From IMG/VR virus record IMGVR_UViG_3300046002_003626, positions 1 through 22,350 of that record: DNA of 22,350 bases; one strand, 5' to 3'. The translations under genes were made by a program, and so were the position numbers. The notes below the pieces were generated by a model. It searched no databases. It was not told the DNA's origin and was given only the letters and a program-made list of their open reading frames with translations. Below, in pieces: positions 1-3,667 of the stretch. This DNA is from a virus. Numbering within the stretch: position 1 is the first letter of the stretch; every line of letters starts with the position of its first letter.

Positions 1-37
1 GGGGCTGGCCTTTACACCAGCCCCAAACCTTTGTCAA
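1..37 (-). promoter_or_regulatory. Leftward promoter built into an inverted repeat
   Basis: On the minus strand TTGACA (32-37) is followed after exactly 17 bp by TAAAGG (9-14). The -10 region is the loop and edge of a perfect 8-bp inverted repeat: GGGGCTGG (1-8), loop CCTTTACA (9-16), CCAGCCCC (17-24). The TGA stop codon of the gene at 34-429 lies inside the -35 hexamer. The same arrangement recurs at 1592-1628 with two compensatory base-pair changes in the stem. Transcription would run left, out of the window. The inverted repeat could be an operator or an RNA hairpin. Confidence 0.55.
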
Positions 38-429
38 CCCTTCAAAAGCTGGCGAGCGGCAGCAACACCATCCGACAACAGATCAATTTCCGCATCATTC
101 AAAACAATGACGGTGGCGTCCATTTGTGTTTTAACGGCTCGCCAGCGGCGGTCCAAAGCGTGAATAGCTGTAAGCTGACGTTCCGTCCAATAGTAATAAG
201 ATGGCGTTAAGCCATGGTCCACATATCTCATAAGAACCTCGCTATCAGCTAAACGCTTAATCAGCGCTTTCTTAGTATTCGGGAACCACGACCGAGCAAG
301 ACGCTCTTTAGTTACGCGACGAACAATGTCCTCATATTTAGCAGCCATTAGAACGCTAAGGGCTTCAAATGTCTCCAGTGCGATATTGATAGTTTCGCGA
401 GTGTCGCGGTGGTTAACAGTGGCTTCCAC
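34..429 (-). CDS. Hypothetical early phage protein, 131 aa
   Basis: I do not recognise the family. The open frame reaches an ATG at 462, but that ATG lies between the -35 and -10 boxes of the promoter at 453-481 and so cannot be on the transcript. The GTG at 427-429 has GGAGAG five bases upstream and is chosen as the start, giving a product beginning VEATVNHRDT with Met first. The protein is soluble, mixed alpha, rich in Arg/Lys in the middle (RRVTKERLARSW) and has an aromatic patch (PSYYYWTERQ) near residue 80. It has no signal peptide or membrane span. It is the last gene of the leftward cluster seen here. Its TGA stop sits in the -35 box of another leftward promoter. An internal Met (MAAKYED) is a possible but less well supported start. 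Confidence 0.7.
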   Translation of the reverse strand: MEATVNHRDTRETINIALETFEALSVLMAAKYEDIVRRVTKERLARSWFPNTKKALIKRLADSEVLMRYVDHGLTPSYYYWTERQLTAIHALDRRWRAVKTQMDATVIVLNDAEIDLLSDGVAAARQLLKG

Positions 430-452
430 GTGATCTCTCCGGTTGATGAGAT

Positions 453-481
453 ATAATACCATGTTTCGACAATATGTCTAA
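453..481 (-). promoter_or_regulatory. Leftward extended -10 promoter for the 131-aa gene
   Basis: On the minus strand TTAGAC (476-481), 17 bp spacer, TATTAT (453-458), preceded by TGG (an extended -10). It closely matches the promoter at 3553-3581 (TTGGAC-17-TATTAT, same TGG). Both have a similar GTAACAnTAyGTGAT stretch just upstream of the -35. The expected start near 446 leaves a leader of about 17 nt carrying GGAGAG before the GTG at 429. Confidence 0.7.
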
Positions 482-498
482 TCACGTATTGTTACAGT

Positions 499-563
499 CT
501 AACCCATTGATTTTGCTAGCAAATTTCGGGGGGCCCCAAATCCTCAATGAAATCAAGGACTTA
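499..563. repeat. GGGGCCCC intergenic repeat, copy 1
   Basis: First of five related intergenic elements. Read on the plus strand, it has the conserved order CTAACCCATTGAT, an AT-rich stretch, GGGGGGCCCC, then AAATCCTCAATGAAATCAAGGACTTA in diverged form. It resembles copy 5 (3599-3663) most, sharing GCTAnnAAATTTnGGGGG. It lies between the promoter at 453-481 and the end of the 49-aa gene. The role is unknown; the GGGGCCCC core is self-complementary. Confidence 0.6.
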
Positions 564-576
564 GGTTTGTCAACCC

Positions 577-726
577 CTAACGACGGAAAATTGTCGCCAA
601 AATGATGAGAATATAAAGAAGCAGGGCTGGGTACATCGGAGCCCAGACCAGCCACCATGACCAGTCAATAACGCCAAGCAACTTGAGAACGATGAAAATC
701 ACCGTAAGAGTTTCGAGCAGTCCCAT
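577..726 (-). CDS. Small phage membrane protein, 49 aa ('transmembrane Fragile-X-F'-like)
   Basis: The ATG at 724-726 is preceded by GGAG seven bases upstream, and the frame ends with TAG at 577-579. The product has two hydrophobic stretches (about residues 6-20 and 27-46) around the very characteristic block VLKLLGVIDWSWWLVWAP, and ends in RR. This block matches a small membrane protein common in phages of Proteobacteria and often labelled 'transmembrane Fragile-X-F protein'; its function is unknown. The gene lies downstream of the 107-aa gene and probably shares its transcript. A role in host-membrane takeover or lysis support is possible but is inference. Confidence 0.75.
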   Translation of the reverse strand: MGLLETLTVIFIVLKLLGVIDWSWWLVWAPMYPALLLYILIILATIFRR

Positions 727-778
727 AGTAAATCTCCAAGTTAAAGAGGTAGCGGGGCTTTCACCCGCCCGCTTTTAC

Positions 779-1102
779 TTAGGCCGCGAAGGCGTCCCGG
801 ATGGCCTGAAGCGCGGGCTTCGGGGCCTTATCCAGACCGTCAAGGTTGCCCTCGACAAACTTCGCGATTTCCGCGACCAGCAGTTCCTTACGCTCAACCG
901 GCTCGCCGGTCTTCGTAACAGCGGCCTTTTTCTGATAAGGCAGCTTCATGCTGTTGATCTTGGCGATCACCATGCGACCGGTGAACGACGGGCCGAACGA
1001 TTCGGCAAGGCGATTGGCCACGGCCTGATTCAGGACGGGTTCGTCCCGGATAGCCTGTTCCATCGCCGGGGTGTACTTCGAAGCGGTTTTGTTGGTAGCC
1101 AT
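779..1102 (-). CDS. Conserved phage protein, 107 aa, possible HTH DNA-binding
   Basis: The ATG is at 1100-1102 with a purine-rich AAAAGGA about 14 bases upstream, a rather long spacing. Residues 9-60 have the layout of a small phage family with YTPAMEQAIRDEPVLNQAVANRLAESFG followed by RMVIAKINSMKLPYQKK. This reads as two or three helices ending in a recognition-helix-like VIAKINSM, and then a basic TKTGEPVERK turn. I recognise the pattern from small conserved phage proteins but cannot give a proven function; DNA binding is inference. It is transcribed from its own promoter (1154-1182), and a hairpin (1128-1144) sits at the predicted 5' end of the mRNA. GC content is higher than in the structural genes. 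Confidence 0.8.
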   Translation of the reverse strand: MATNKTASKYTPAMEQAIRDEPVLNQAVANRLAESFGPSFTGRMVIAKINSMKLPYQKKAAVTKTGEPVERKELLVAEIAKFVEGNLDGLDKAPKPALQAIRDAFAA

Positions 1103-1127
1103 GTTAGTTATTTATTTCCTTTTAAGT

Positions 1128-1144
1128 GGGCGGCCCATCCGCCC
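1128..1144 (-). other. 5'-UTR hairpin of the 107-aa gene
   Basis: GGGCGG / ATGGG / CCGCCC on the minus strand forms a perfect 6-bp GC stem with a 5-nt loop. With the -10 box at 1154-1159, transcription should start near 1147, so the hairpin would lie almost at the mRNA 5' end and ahead of the ribosome binding site. Known 5' hairpins of this kind slow RNA decay; that role here is inference. Confidence 0.5.
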
Positions 1145-1153
1145 GATTTGTCT

Positions 1154-1182
1154 AATGTAGTCTCTTTGACTTAGGAAGTCAA
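1154..1182 (-). promoter_or_regulatory. Leftward promoter of the 107-aa gene
   Basis: Minus strand TTGACT (1177-1182), 17 bp spacer, TACATT (1154-1159). It lies three bases downstream of the TAG stop (1186-1188) of the preceding 67-aa gene, so the 107-aa gene can be made independently of or in addition to the upstream transcript. Confidence 0.65.
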
Positions 1183-1185
1183 CAC

Positions 1186-1389
1186 CTATTTTTCAGAAAG
1201 TCGCTTTTCGTAGTAGCCGACGAAACCGGCAGCAGTCCGCACGCCGTCGGCTTCATTAGCCGTCAGCTTGGCTTTCAGAGCCGCATCGGCGGCGGGATAG
1301 TCGGTGGTCACGTTCGCCAGACGCACTTCGGCGGCGGCTTGAATGCCTTTCCAGAGCGTGAGGCGGGCTTGGAGATCGGGGAATGCCAT
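1186..1389 (-). CDS. Hypothetical protein, 67 aa
   Basis: The ATG at 1387-1389 has AAGGAAA six bases upstream; the stop is TAG at 1186-1188. The product is alanine-rich and largely helical (DLQARLTLWKGIQAAAEVRL and the C-terminal GFVGYYEKRLSEK), with no membrane span or known motif. I do not recognise it. It is the first gene behind the divergent promoter module at 1415-1499. It is probably expressed together with the 107- and 49-aa genes downstream. Confidence 0.7.
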   Translation of the reverse strand: MAFPDLQARLTLWKGIQAAAEVRLANVTTDYPAADAALKAKLTANEADGVRTAAGFVGYYEKRLSEK

Positions 1390-1414
1390 GTCGTTTCCTT
1401 TTCTTGACCTTCAT

Positions 1415-1443
1415 AATGTAGGCCTTTGGGGTGATTATGTAAA
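1415..1443 (-). promoter_or_regulatory. Leftward promoter of divergent module A
   Basis: Minus strand TTTACA (1438-1443), 17 bp, TACATT (1415-1420). It drives the 67-aa gene with a leader of about 20 nt that carries a Shine-Dalgarno site. The -35 box is one base from the palindrome at 1445-1458, the same geometry as in modules B and C. Confidence 0.65.
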
Positions 1444-1444
1444 G

Positions 1445-1458
1445 TTACAAATTTGTAA
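1445..1458. promoter_or_regulatory. Palindrome TTACAAATTTGTAA, module A
   Basis: A perfect 14-bp palindrome between two divergent promoters: 1 bp from the leftward -35 box and 12 bp from the rightward -35 box (1471). The same site recurs at 2270-2283 (one central base changed) and 2842-2855 with the same spacing. It is a likely operator or activator site for a dimeric regulator; the binding protein is not identifiable here. Confidence 0.7.
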
Positions 1459-1470
1459 TGTTATACGGCC

Positions 1471-1499
1471 TTGACAGGCCCTTGGCTATGTGCTAAAAT
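1471..1499 (+). promoter_or_regulatory. Rightward promoter of module A, no gene ahead
   Basis: TTGACA (1471-1476), 17 bp, TAAAAT (1494-1499), a near-consensus sigma70 promoter. Downstream on the plus strand (1500-1625) there is no ATG-started frame. A transcript would begin near GGCGCGCC, contain CCCAAAAG/CTTTTGGG complementarity (about 1507-1552), and run into the 3' end of the opposing 77-aa gene. A small or antisense RNA is the simplest reading. Confidence 0.6.
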
Positions 1500-1523
1500 C
1501 GGCGCGCCCAAAAGCCAGGCGCG

Positions 1524-1589
1524 CTAAGTCATTGATTTCATTGGACTTTTGGGGCCCCTCCAAAAAAGCGTTATAATTCAAGCAGTTAG
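1524..1589. repeat. GGGGCCCC intergenic repeat, copy 2 (core inverted)
   Basis: It starts with CTAAGTCATTGAT as in copies 3 and 5, but the second half (about 1548-1579) is the reverse complement of copy 4. On the minus strand it reads TTGAATTATAA, CGCTTTTTTGGA, GGGGCCCC, AAAAG. The inversion pivots on the self-complementary GGGGCCCC. Confidence 0.6.
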
Positions 1590-1591
1590 CT

Positions 1592-1628
1592 GGGATTGGC
1601 CTTTACACCAATCCCAAGCCGGTGTCAA
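1592..1628 (-). promoter_or_regulatory. Second inverted-repeat promoter, leftward
   Basis: Minus strand TTGACA (1623-1628), 17 bp, TAAAGG (1600-1605). The -10 lies in an 8-bp inverted repeat, GGGATTGG (1592-1599) / CCTTTACA / CCAATCCC (1608-1615). The loop is identical to that at 9-16, and the stem differs by two compensatory pairs. As at 1-37, the upstream gene's TGA stop (1625-1627) lies inside the -35 box. It has no T-run, so it does not look like an intrinsic terminator. Confidence 0.55.
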
Positions 1629-1858
1629 TTGAAATCTAGGGTAGGGTTTGTATTCATTTCCGGGCGGGGAAGCCTTCTCCACGTTTGCTCGTAAATGTCA
1701 TATCCACCGTTTCTTAGAAATTCTTGGTTGTAACCACGTGTCTTGAAGTCTTCCGCACAATAAGCTTGCGCCTCTTCTAACGTGGGAAACTCTTTGACGA
1801 ATTCGTATGAGGTTTGAATTCTCTCAATCCAGCATTCGGCCCTAAACATTAGTTCCAT
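1625..1858 (-). CDS. Hypothetical protein, 77 aa
   Basis: The ATG at 1856-1858 has AGGAAAG directly upstream. The frame overlaps the preceding 52-aa membrane gene by 17 bases, which suggests translational coupling. The N-terminal part (FRAECWIERIQTSYEFVKEF, then LEEAQAYCAEDFKTRGY) looks like a small beta-strand/helix fold of the kind seen in many unnamed early phage proteins; the C-terminus is polar. No known family is recognised. It is the last gene of the 2235-1625 operon. Confidence 0.75.
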   Translation of the reverse strand: MELMFRAECWIERIQTSYEFVKEFPTLEEAQAYCAEDFKTRGYNQEFLRNGGYDIYEQTWRRLPRPEMNTNPTLDFN

Positions 1859-2000
1859 CTTTCCTAGTAAGGGCTAGCAGGATGCTAGCCAGAGCAACCC
1901 ATGTTGCAACGCAAAACAGCCAGAATGAATCGGCCTCGTAAGAAGCATAGAACATCAGGGGCGTGAAGGCAAGCCCTATGGACCCAATAATTTTAGTCAT
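1842..2000 (-). CDS. Small membrane protein, 52 aa
   Basis: The frame can be extended to an ATG at 2114, but the extra 38 residues only read through the preceding gene in another frame. The ATG at 1998-2000 overlaps the end of that gene by 8 bases, as usual in this cluster, and is preferred. From it, the product has two membrane spans (about residues 4-19 and 26-43), a short loop (YEADS) and a basic tail (TRKDGT). No family is recognised. It is the middle gene of a three-gene operon. Confidence 0.7.
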   Translation of the reverse strand: MTKIIGSIGLAFTPLMFYASYEADSFWLFCVATWVALASILLALTRKDGTNV

Positions 2001-2235
2001 AGCCAAGCACCTCGTTGACAGCGGCAGTGCCGCCCATGAGTGCGGCTTCCCGCACTTGCTCGGTGTGTTGTTCCGAGAGTTGTTCGCGCGAATAGCGCGG
2101 GGCGATACCGGCATCGGTACCCTTGTGATACCATTGACGGTCCGTCAGGCCGAGGCTTTCGCCTTGCGCGACGGTGGTGACTTTGCCACCCTTGGCGAGG
2201 AAGGCGGCGATCAGGTCGTTCGTGTTCGTTTTCAT
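1993..2235 (-). CDS. Small conserved phage-type protein, 80 aa
   Basis: The open frame extends to 2268, but that region is the promoter (2241-2268). The ATG at 2233-2235 is therefore used; it sits only five bases from the -10 box. Residues 7-20 (DLIAAFLAKGGKVT) match a motif I have seen in many small uncharacterised phage proteins ('FLAKGGKVT'). The rest is helical and polar (SREQLSEQHTEQVREAAL). Function is unknown. It begins the 2235-1625 operon. The first codons (ATGAAAACG) resemble those of the genes at 3546 and 2805. Confidence 0.75.
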   Translation of the reverse strand: MKTNTNDLIAAFLAKGGKVTTVAQGESLGLTDRQWYHKGTDAGIAPRYSREQLSEQHTEQVREAALMGGTAAVNEVLGYD

Positions 2236-2240
2236 TCCTA

Positions 2241-2268
2241 ATAGTACCATAAAAAGTGGGTTTGTCAC
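2241..2268 (-). promoter_or_regulatory. Leftward promoter of module B, leaderless geometry
   Basis: Minus strand GTGACA (2263-2268), 16 bp, TACTAT (2241-2246) with TGG ahead of the -10 (extended -10). The ATG of the 80-aa gene begins five bases after the -10 (TAGGA, ATG), so transcription should start at or next to the start codon. The palindrome at 2270 is one base from the -35. Confidence 0.6.
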
Positions 2269-2269
2269 A

Positions 2270-2283
2270 TTACAAGTTTGTAA
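2270..2283. promoter_or_regulatory. Palindrome TTACAAGTTTGTAA, module B
   Basis: Same site as at 1445 and 2842 with one base changed at the centre. It lies 1 bp from the leftward -35 and 11 bp from the rightward -35 at 2295. Confidence 0.65.
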
Positions 2284-2294
2284 TGTTAAAAGGC

Positions 2295-2323
2295 TTGACC
2301 TTGGCCAGTGTTTAGGCTAAAGA
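2295..2323 (+). promoter_or_regulatory. Rightward promoter of module B, no gene ahead
   Basis: TTGACC (2295-2300), 17 bp, TAAAGA (2318-2323). It is weaker than its relatives at 1471 and 2868 but holds the same position relative to the palindrome. No plus-strand gene follows; the transcript would cross repeat copy 3 and run antisense into the 73-aa gene. Confidence 0.45.
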
Positions 2324-2333
2324 GCCAGGCGAC

Positions 2334-2399
2334 CTAAGTCATTGATATATAAGGCTTTTTTGCGGGGGCCCCAAAAATCTAATGATTTCAAGGGTTTAT
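2334..2399. repeat. GGGGCCCC intergenic repeat, copy 3
   Basis: The order is CTAAGTCATTGAT, ATATAAGGCTTTTTTGCGG, GGGCCCC, AAAAATCTAATGATTTCAAGG, GTTTA. The right half matches copies 4 and 5 closely (AAAAACCTAACGATTTCAAG there). Confidence 0.65.
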
Positions 2400-2402
2400 C
2401 TG

Positions 2403-2624
2403 TCAAGTAATTTCTTTCATGAGTTTTTCGATGTGACGCAGGGTCACGATAACGTCGGTTTCATTAATGAATCGGTGATGATGATCTGCCTCATATTCAA
2501 ATTCGCCAGCAAATGCTGCGCCTAGCGTTTCGCCAGTGAAGCAACCGCGCCCCCAATTCAGGAGGAACACCATAAGGTTAAATTGGTTCAAGTCGGGAAC
2601 CACACGATAGGGCATAACTTGCAT
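2403..2624 (-). CDS. Hypothetical protein, 73 aa
   Basis: The ATG at 2622-2624 overlaps the TGA of the 29-aa gene by one base (TGATG), so it is probably translated by coupling; Met4 is an alternative start. The protein has a hydrophobic, aromatic N-terminal half (QFNLMVFLLNWGRGCFTG), a HHHR run near residue 49 and a helical C-terminus (LRHIEKLMKEIT). No family is recognised and no clear membrane span is seen. It is the last gene of the 2805-2403 operon; its TGA stop lies in a TTGACA hexamer (2401-2406) with only a poor -10 ahead. Confidence 0.7.
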   Translation of the reverse strand: MQVMPYRVVPDLNQFNLMVFLLNWGRGCFTGETLGAAFAGEFEYEADHHHRFINETDVIVTLRHIEKLMKEIT

Positions 2625-2713
2625 CAGAAATTCACCAGAAGATAGACGGATAAGGCGAGAAGGCCAATGGCGATCAGGCTGGACGGATTGAAGATTGCGC
2701 GAATGATTTTCAT
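2624..2713 (-). CDS. Membrane micropeptide, 29 aa
   Basis: A short frame joined at both ends: its ATG (2711-2713) shares one base with the TAA of the 30-aa gene, and its TGA shares one base with the next ATG. The product starts MKIIRAIFNPSS and continues into a hydrophobic span (about residues 12-28, LIAIGLLALSVYLLV). It is a single-span peptide with a positively charged N-terminus. The perfect stop-start nesting on both sides is the main evidence that it is real. Function is unknown. Confidence 0.65.
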   Translation of the reverse strand: MKIIRAIFNPSSLIAIGLLALSVYLLVNF

Positions 2714-2805
2714 TAGAGGACCATCCCGATGAAGCGAACGATGATGCCGTTAACCTCTCCGTAGAGGAAGTTTCCGATTTGAACGATTTTCTCTTGCGTT
2801 TCCAT
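2713..2805 (-). CDS. Micropeptide, 30 aa, leaderless candidate
   Basis: The ATG at 2803-2805 lies six bases after the TATATT box (2812-2817), so it is probably the first codon of the mRNA. The sequence METQEKIVQIGNFLYGEVNG then IIVRFIGMVL has an amphipathic first half and a hydrophobic end. Its first codons (ATGGAAACGCAA) resemble the other two leaderless candidates (ATGAAAACG). It ends in TAA overlapping the next ATG. It could be a leader peptide that lets ribosomes enter the operon, or a true small protein. Confidence 0.6.
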   Translation of the reverse strand: METQEKIVQIGNFLYGEVNGIIVRFIGMVL

Positions 2806-2811
2806 TCTTAG

Positions 2812-2840
2812 AATATAGGCCTTTGCCCTGACTAATGCAA
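2812..2840 (-). promoter_or_regulatory. Leftward promoter of module C, leaderless geometry
   Basis: Minus strand TTGCAT (2835-2840), 17 bp, TATATT (2812-2817), then six bases (CTAAGA) and ATG. The palindrome at 2842 is one base behind the -35. Confidence 0.65.
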
Positions 2841-2841
2841 A

Positions 2842-2855
2842 TTACAAATTTGTAA
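2842..2855. promoter_or_regulatory. Palindrome TTACAAATTTGTAA, module C
   Basis: Identical to the site at 1445-1458; 1 bp from the leftward -35 and 12 bp from the rightward -35 at 2868. Confidence 0.7.
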
Positions 2856-2867
2856 TGTTGCACGGTA

Positions 2868-2896
2868 TTGACACGCTGCGGCTCTTACTGTAAAAT
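2868..2896 (+). promoter_or_regulatory. Rightward promoter of module C, no gene ahead
   Basis: TTGACA (2868-2873), 17 bp, TAAAAT (2891-2896), followed by CGGCGCG as in module A. No plus-strand gene follows before 2990. The presumed RNA would contain TTTTGGGG (2906-2913) and CCCCAAAA (2955-2962), which can pair. Confidence 0.6.
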
Positions 2897-2920
2897 CGGC
2901 GCGAATTTTGGGGGTCAGCG

Positions 2921-2985
2921 TAAGTGTTTGAATTATAAGGCTTTTTTTGGAGGGGCCCCAAAAACCTAACGATTTCAAGGGCTTA
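2921..2985. repeat. GGGGCCCC intergenic repeat, copy 4
   Basis: TAAGTGTTTGAATTATAAGG, a T-run, GGAGGGGCCCC, then AAAAACCTAACGATTTCAAG and GGCTTA. The left half matches the inverted half of copy 2; the right half is identical to that of copy 5. Confidence 0.65.
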
Positions 2986-2989
2986 GTTC

Positions 2990-3190
2990 TTAGAAGACGC
3001 TAACTATGGATTTCGCAGGGGGCGTGATCTTTACTGTCAGTTGGTTGCAGTATACTCGATAGGTGAAGTTGTTATCAGAGTCGTTCTCAAGTTCGGCGAT
3101 ACGTTCCTCAACCTCAACACAGCTTTCGAATTCCTCGACTGTGTAAAGATATTCACCGTTACAACGATAAACGAGAAGGGCGTAGTTCAT
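2990..3190 (-). CDS. Hypothetical protein, 66 aa
   Basis: The ATG at 3188-3190 follows the 20-aa gene's TAA by one base and has AAGGAAA upstream. The product starts with strands (NYALLVYRCNGEYLYTVEEF), then a helix with acidic residues (VEVEERIAELENDSDN) and a second strand pair (FTYRVYCNQLTVKI). This is an alpha/beta layout of about 60 residues common in phage early proteins of unknown function. It is the last gene of the 3546-2990 operon. Confidence 0.75.
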   Translation of the reverse strand: MNYALLVYRCNGEYLYTVEEFESCVEVEERIAELENDSDNNFTYRVYCNQLTVKITPPAKSIVSVF

Positions 3191-3191
3191 A

Positions 3192-3254
3192 TTACATTTT
3201 CCTTAGGATAAAGATGAAAGCGATACCGAAGATGATTGCTGCTAGGATGCGCAT
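3192..3254 (-). CDS. Membrane micropeptide, 20 aa
   Basis: The ATG at 3252-3254 has GGAGA four bases upstream, a good ribosome binding site placed inside the preceding gene, which it overlaps by 13 bases. The product is one hydrophobic span (ILAAIIFGIAFIFIL) with Arg2 at the front and RKM at the end. The Shine-Dalgarno site, span-like composition and tight packing support a real gene, but at 20 residues chance cannot be excluded. Confidence 0.5.
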   Translation of the reverse strand: MRILAAIIFGIAFIFILRKM

Positions 3255-3406
3255 ATAATCTCCATTTGAAATACGAAGCCCAAGTCCCAAAGGTCCGCAG
3301 TCTCTTGCGAAGCTAGAAGTCTAAGGCCTTCACGATATGGATTGTCTTTAATTGTAGAGCCCGATTTAGCTGCGGCTATACCTTCCATGAATGCGGGGTT
3401 AGCCAT
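3242..3406 (-). CDS. Small protein with RMF/CrpP-like pattern, 54 aa
   Basis: Its ATG (3404-3406) shares one base with the preceding TAA (TAATG). The product reads NPAFMEGIAAAKSG, then DNPYREGLRL, then ADLWDLGFVFQME. This spacing (a ..G..A...G helix, a NPY turn, and W..GF) resembles the short ribosome modulation factor-like proteins often carried by phages. If so, it would act on ribosomes or another host target; that is inference from a pattern, not an alignment. The C-terminus (EIICAS) overlaps the 20-aa gene. Confidence 0.6.
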   Translation of the reverse strand: MANPAFMEGIAAAKSGSTIKDNPYREGLRLLASQETADLWDLGFVFQMEIICAS

Positions 3407-3546
3407 TAGTTCTTCTTTCCGAAAGCATTGTTGATCGTATTCAGTGCGTGTTGGATTGCTTCTTCCGCCGTCGGGGCCTTAGCCATATGGTCATAGAAGC
3501 CGTGGCGGCGGAAGAAGGCTTCTTGGTGGCTCATCTGCGTTTTCAT
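3406..3546 (-). CDS. Hypothetical protein, 46 aa, leaderless candidate
   Basis: The ATG at 3544-3546 lies six bases after the -10 box TATTAT (3553-3558), with AGGA directly before it, so the mRNA probably begins at or just before the start codon. The product is polar and helical (SHQEAFFRRHGFYDHMAK, then TAEEAIQHALNTINNAFGKK). No family is recognised. It is the first gene of a four-gene operon with the 54-, 20- and 66-aa genes. Confidence 0.7.
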   Translation of the reverse strand: MKTQMSHQEAFFRRHGFYDHMAKAPTAEEAIQHALNTINNAFGKKN

Positions 3547-3552
3547 TCCTAT

Positions 3553-3581
3553 ATAATACCAGAACCCATGCGAATGTCCAA
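3553..3581 (-). promoter_or_regulatory. Leftward extended -10 promoter, leaderless geometry
   Basis: Minus strand TTGGAC (3576-3581), 17 bp ending in TGG, TATTAT (3553-3558), then ATAGGA and ATG. Sister of the promoter at 453-481; both have repeat copies 5 and 1 directly behind them and lack the TTACAAATTTGTAA palindrome. Confidence 0.7.
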
Positions 3582-3598
3582 TCACATAATGTTACAGC

Positions 3599-3663
3599 GT
3601 AAGTCATTGATATTGCTACGAAATTTGCGGGGGCCCCAAAAACCTAACGATTTCAAGGGCTTA
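3599..3663. repeat. GGGGCCCC intergenic repeat, copy 5
   Basis: GTAAGTCATTGATATTGC, TACGAAATTTGCGG, GGGCCCC, AAAAACCTAACGATTTCAAG, GGCTTA. Left half as in copy 1, right half as in copy 4. Confidence 0.65.
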
Positions 3664-3667
3664 ACTG

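Noticed and set aside
733-778. GC-rich inverted repeat after the 107-aa gene as a terminator
   Set aside because: The stem is short or bulged and there is no T-run on the minus strand.
683-1174. Long plus-strand open frame (163 codons) opposite the 107-aa gene
   Set aside because: It lies antisense to a gene with a good promoter and family-like sequence. Its own product is low-quality (no start site, Arg/Gly/Leu mix), so it is a shadow of GC-rich codons.
1963-2241. Plus-strand open frame of 92 codons
   Set aside because: Fully antisense to the 80-aa gene and part of the 52-aa gene, and without a ribosome binding site.
2401-2406. TTGACA over the stop of the 73-aa gene (and at 568-573) as further promoters
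   Set aside because: At 17-18 bp the -10 candidates are ATTAGA/TTAGAT and TCATTG, too poor to call.
499-3663. CRISPR array reading of the repeated elements
   Set aside because: The five copies are hundreds of bases apart, separated by genes, diverged and of unequal form; there are no regular spacers.
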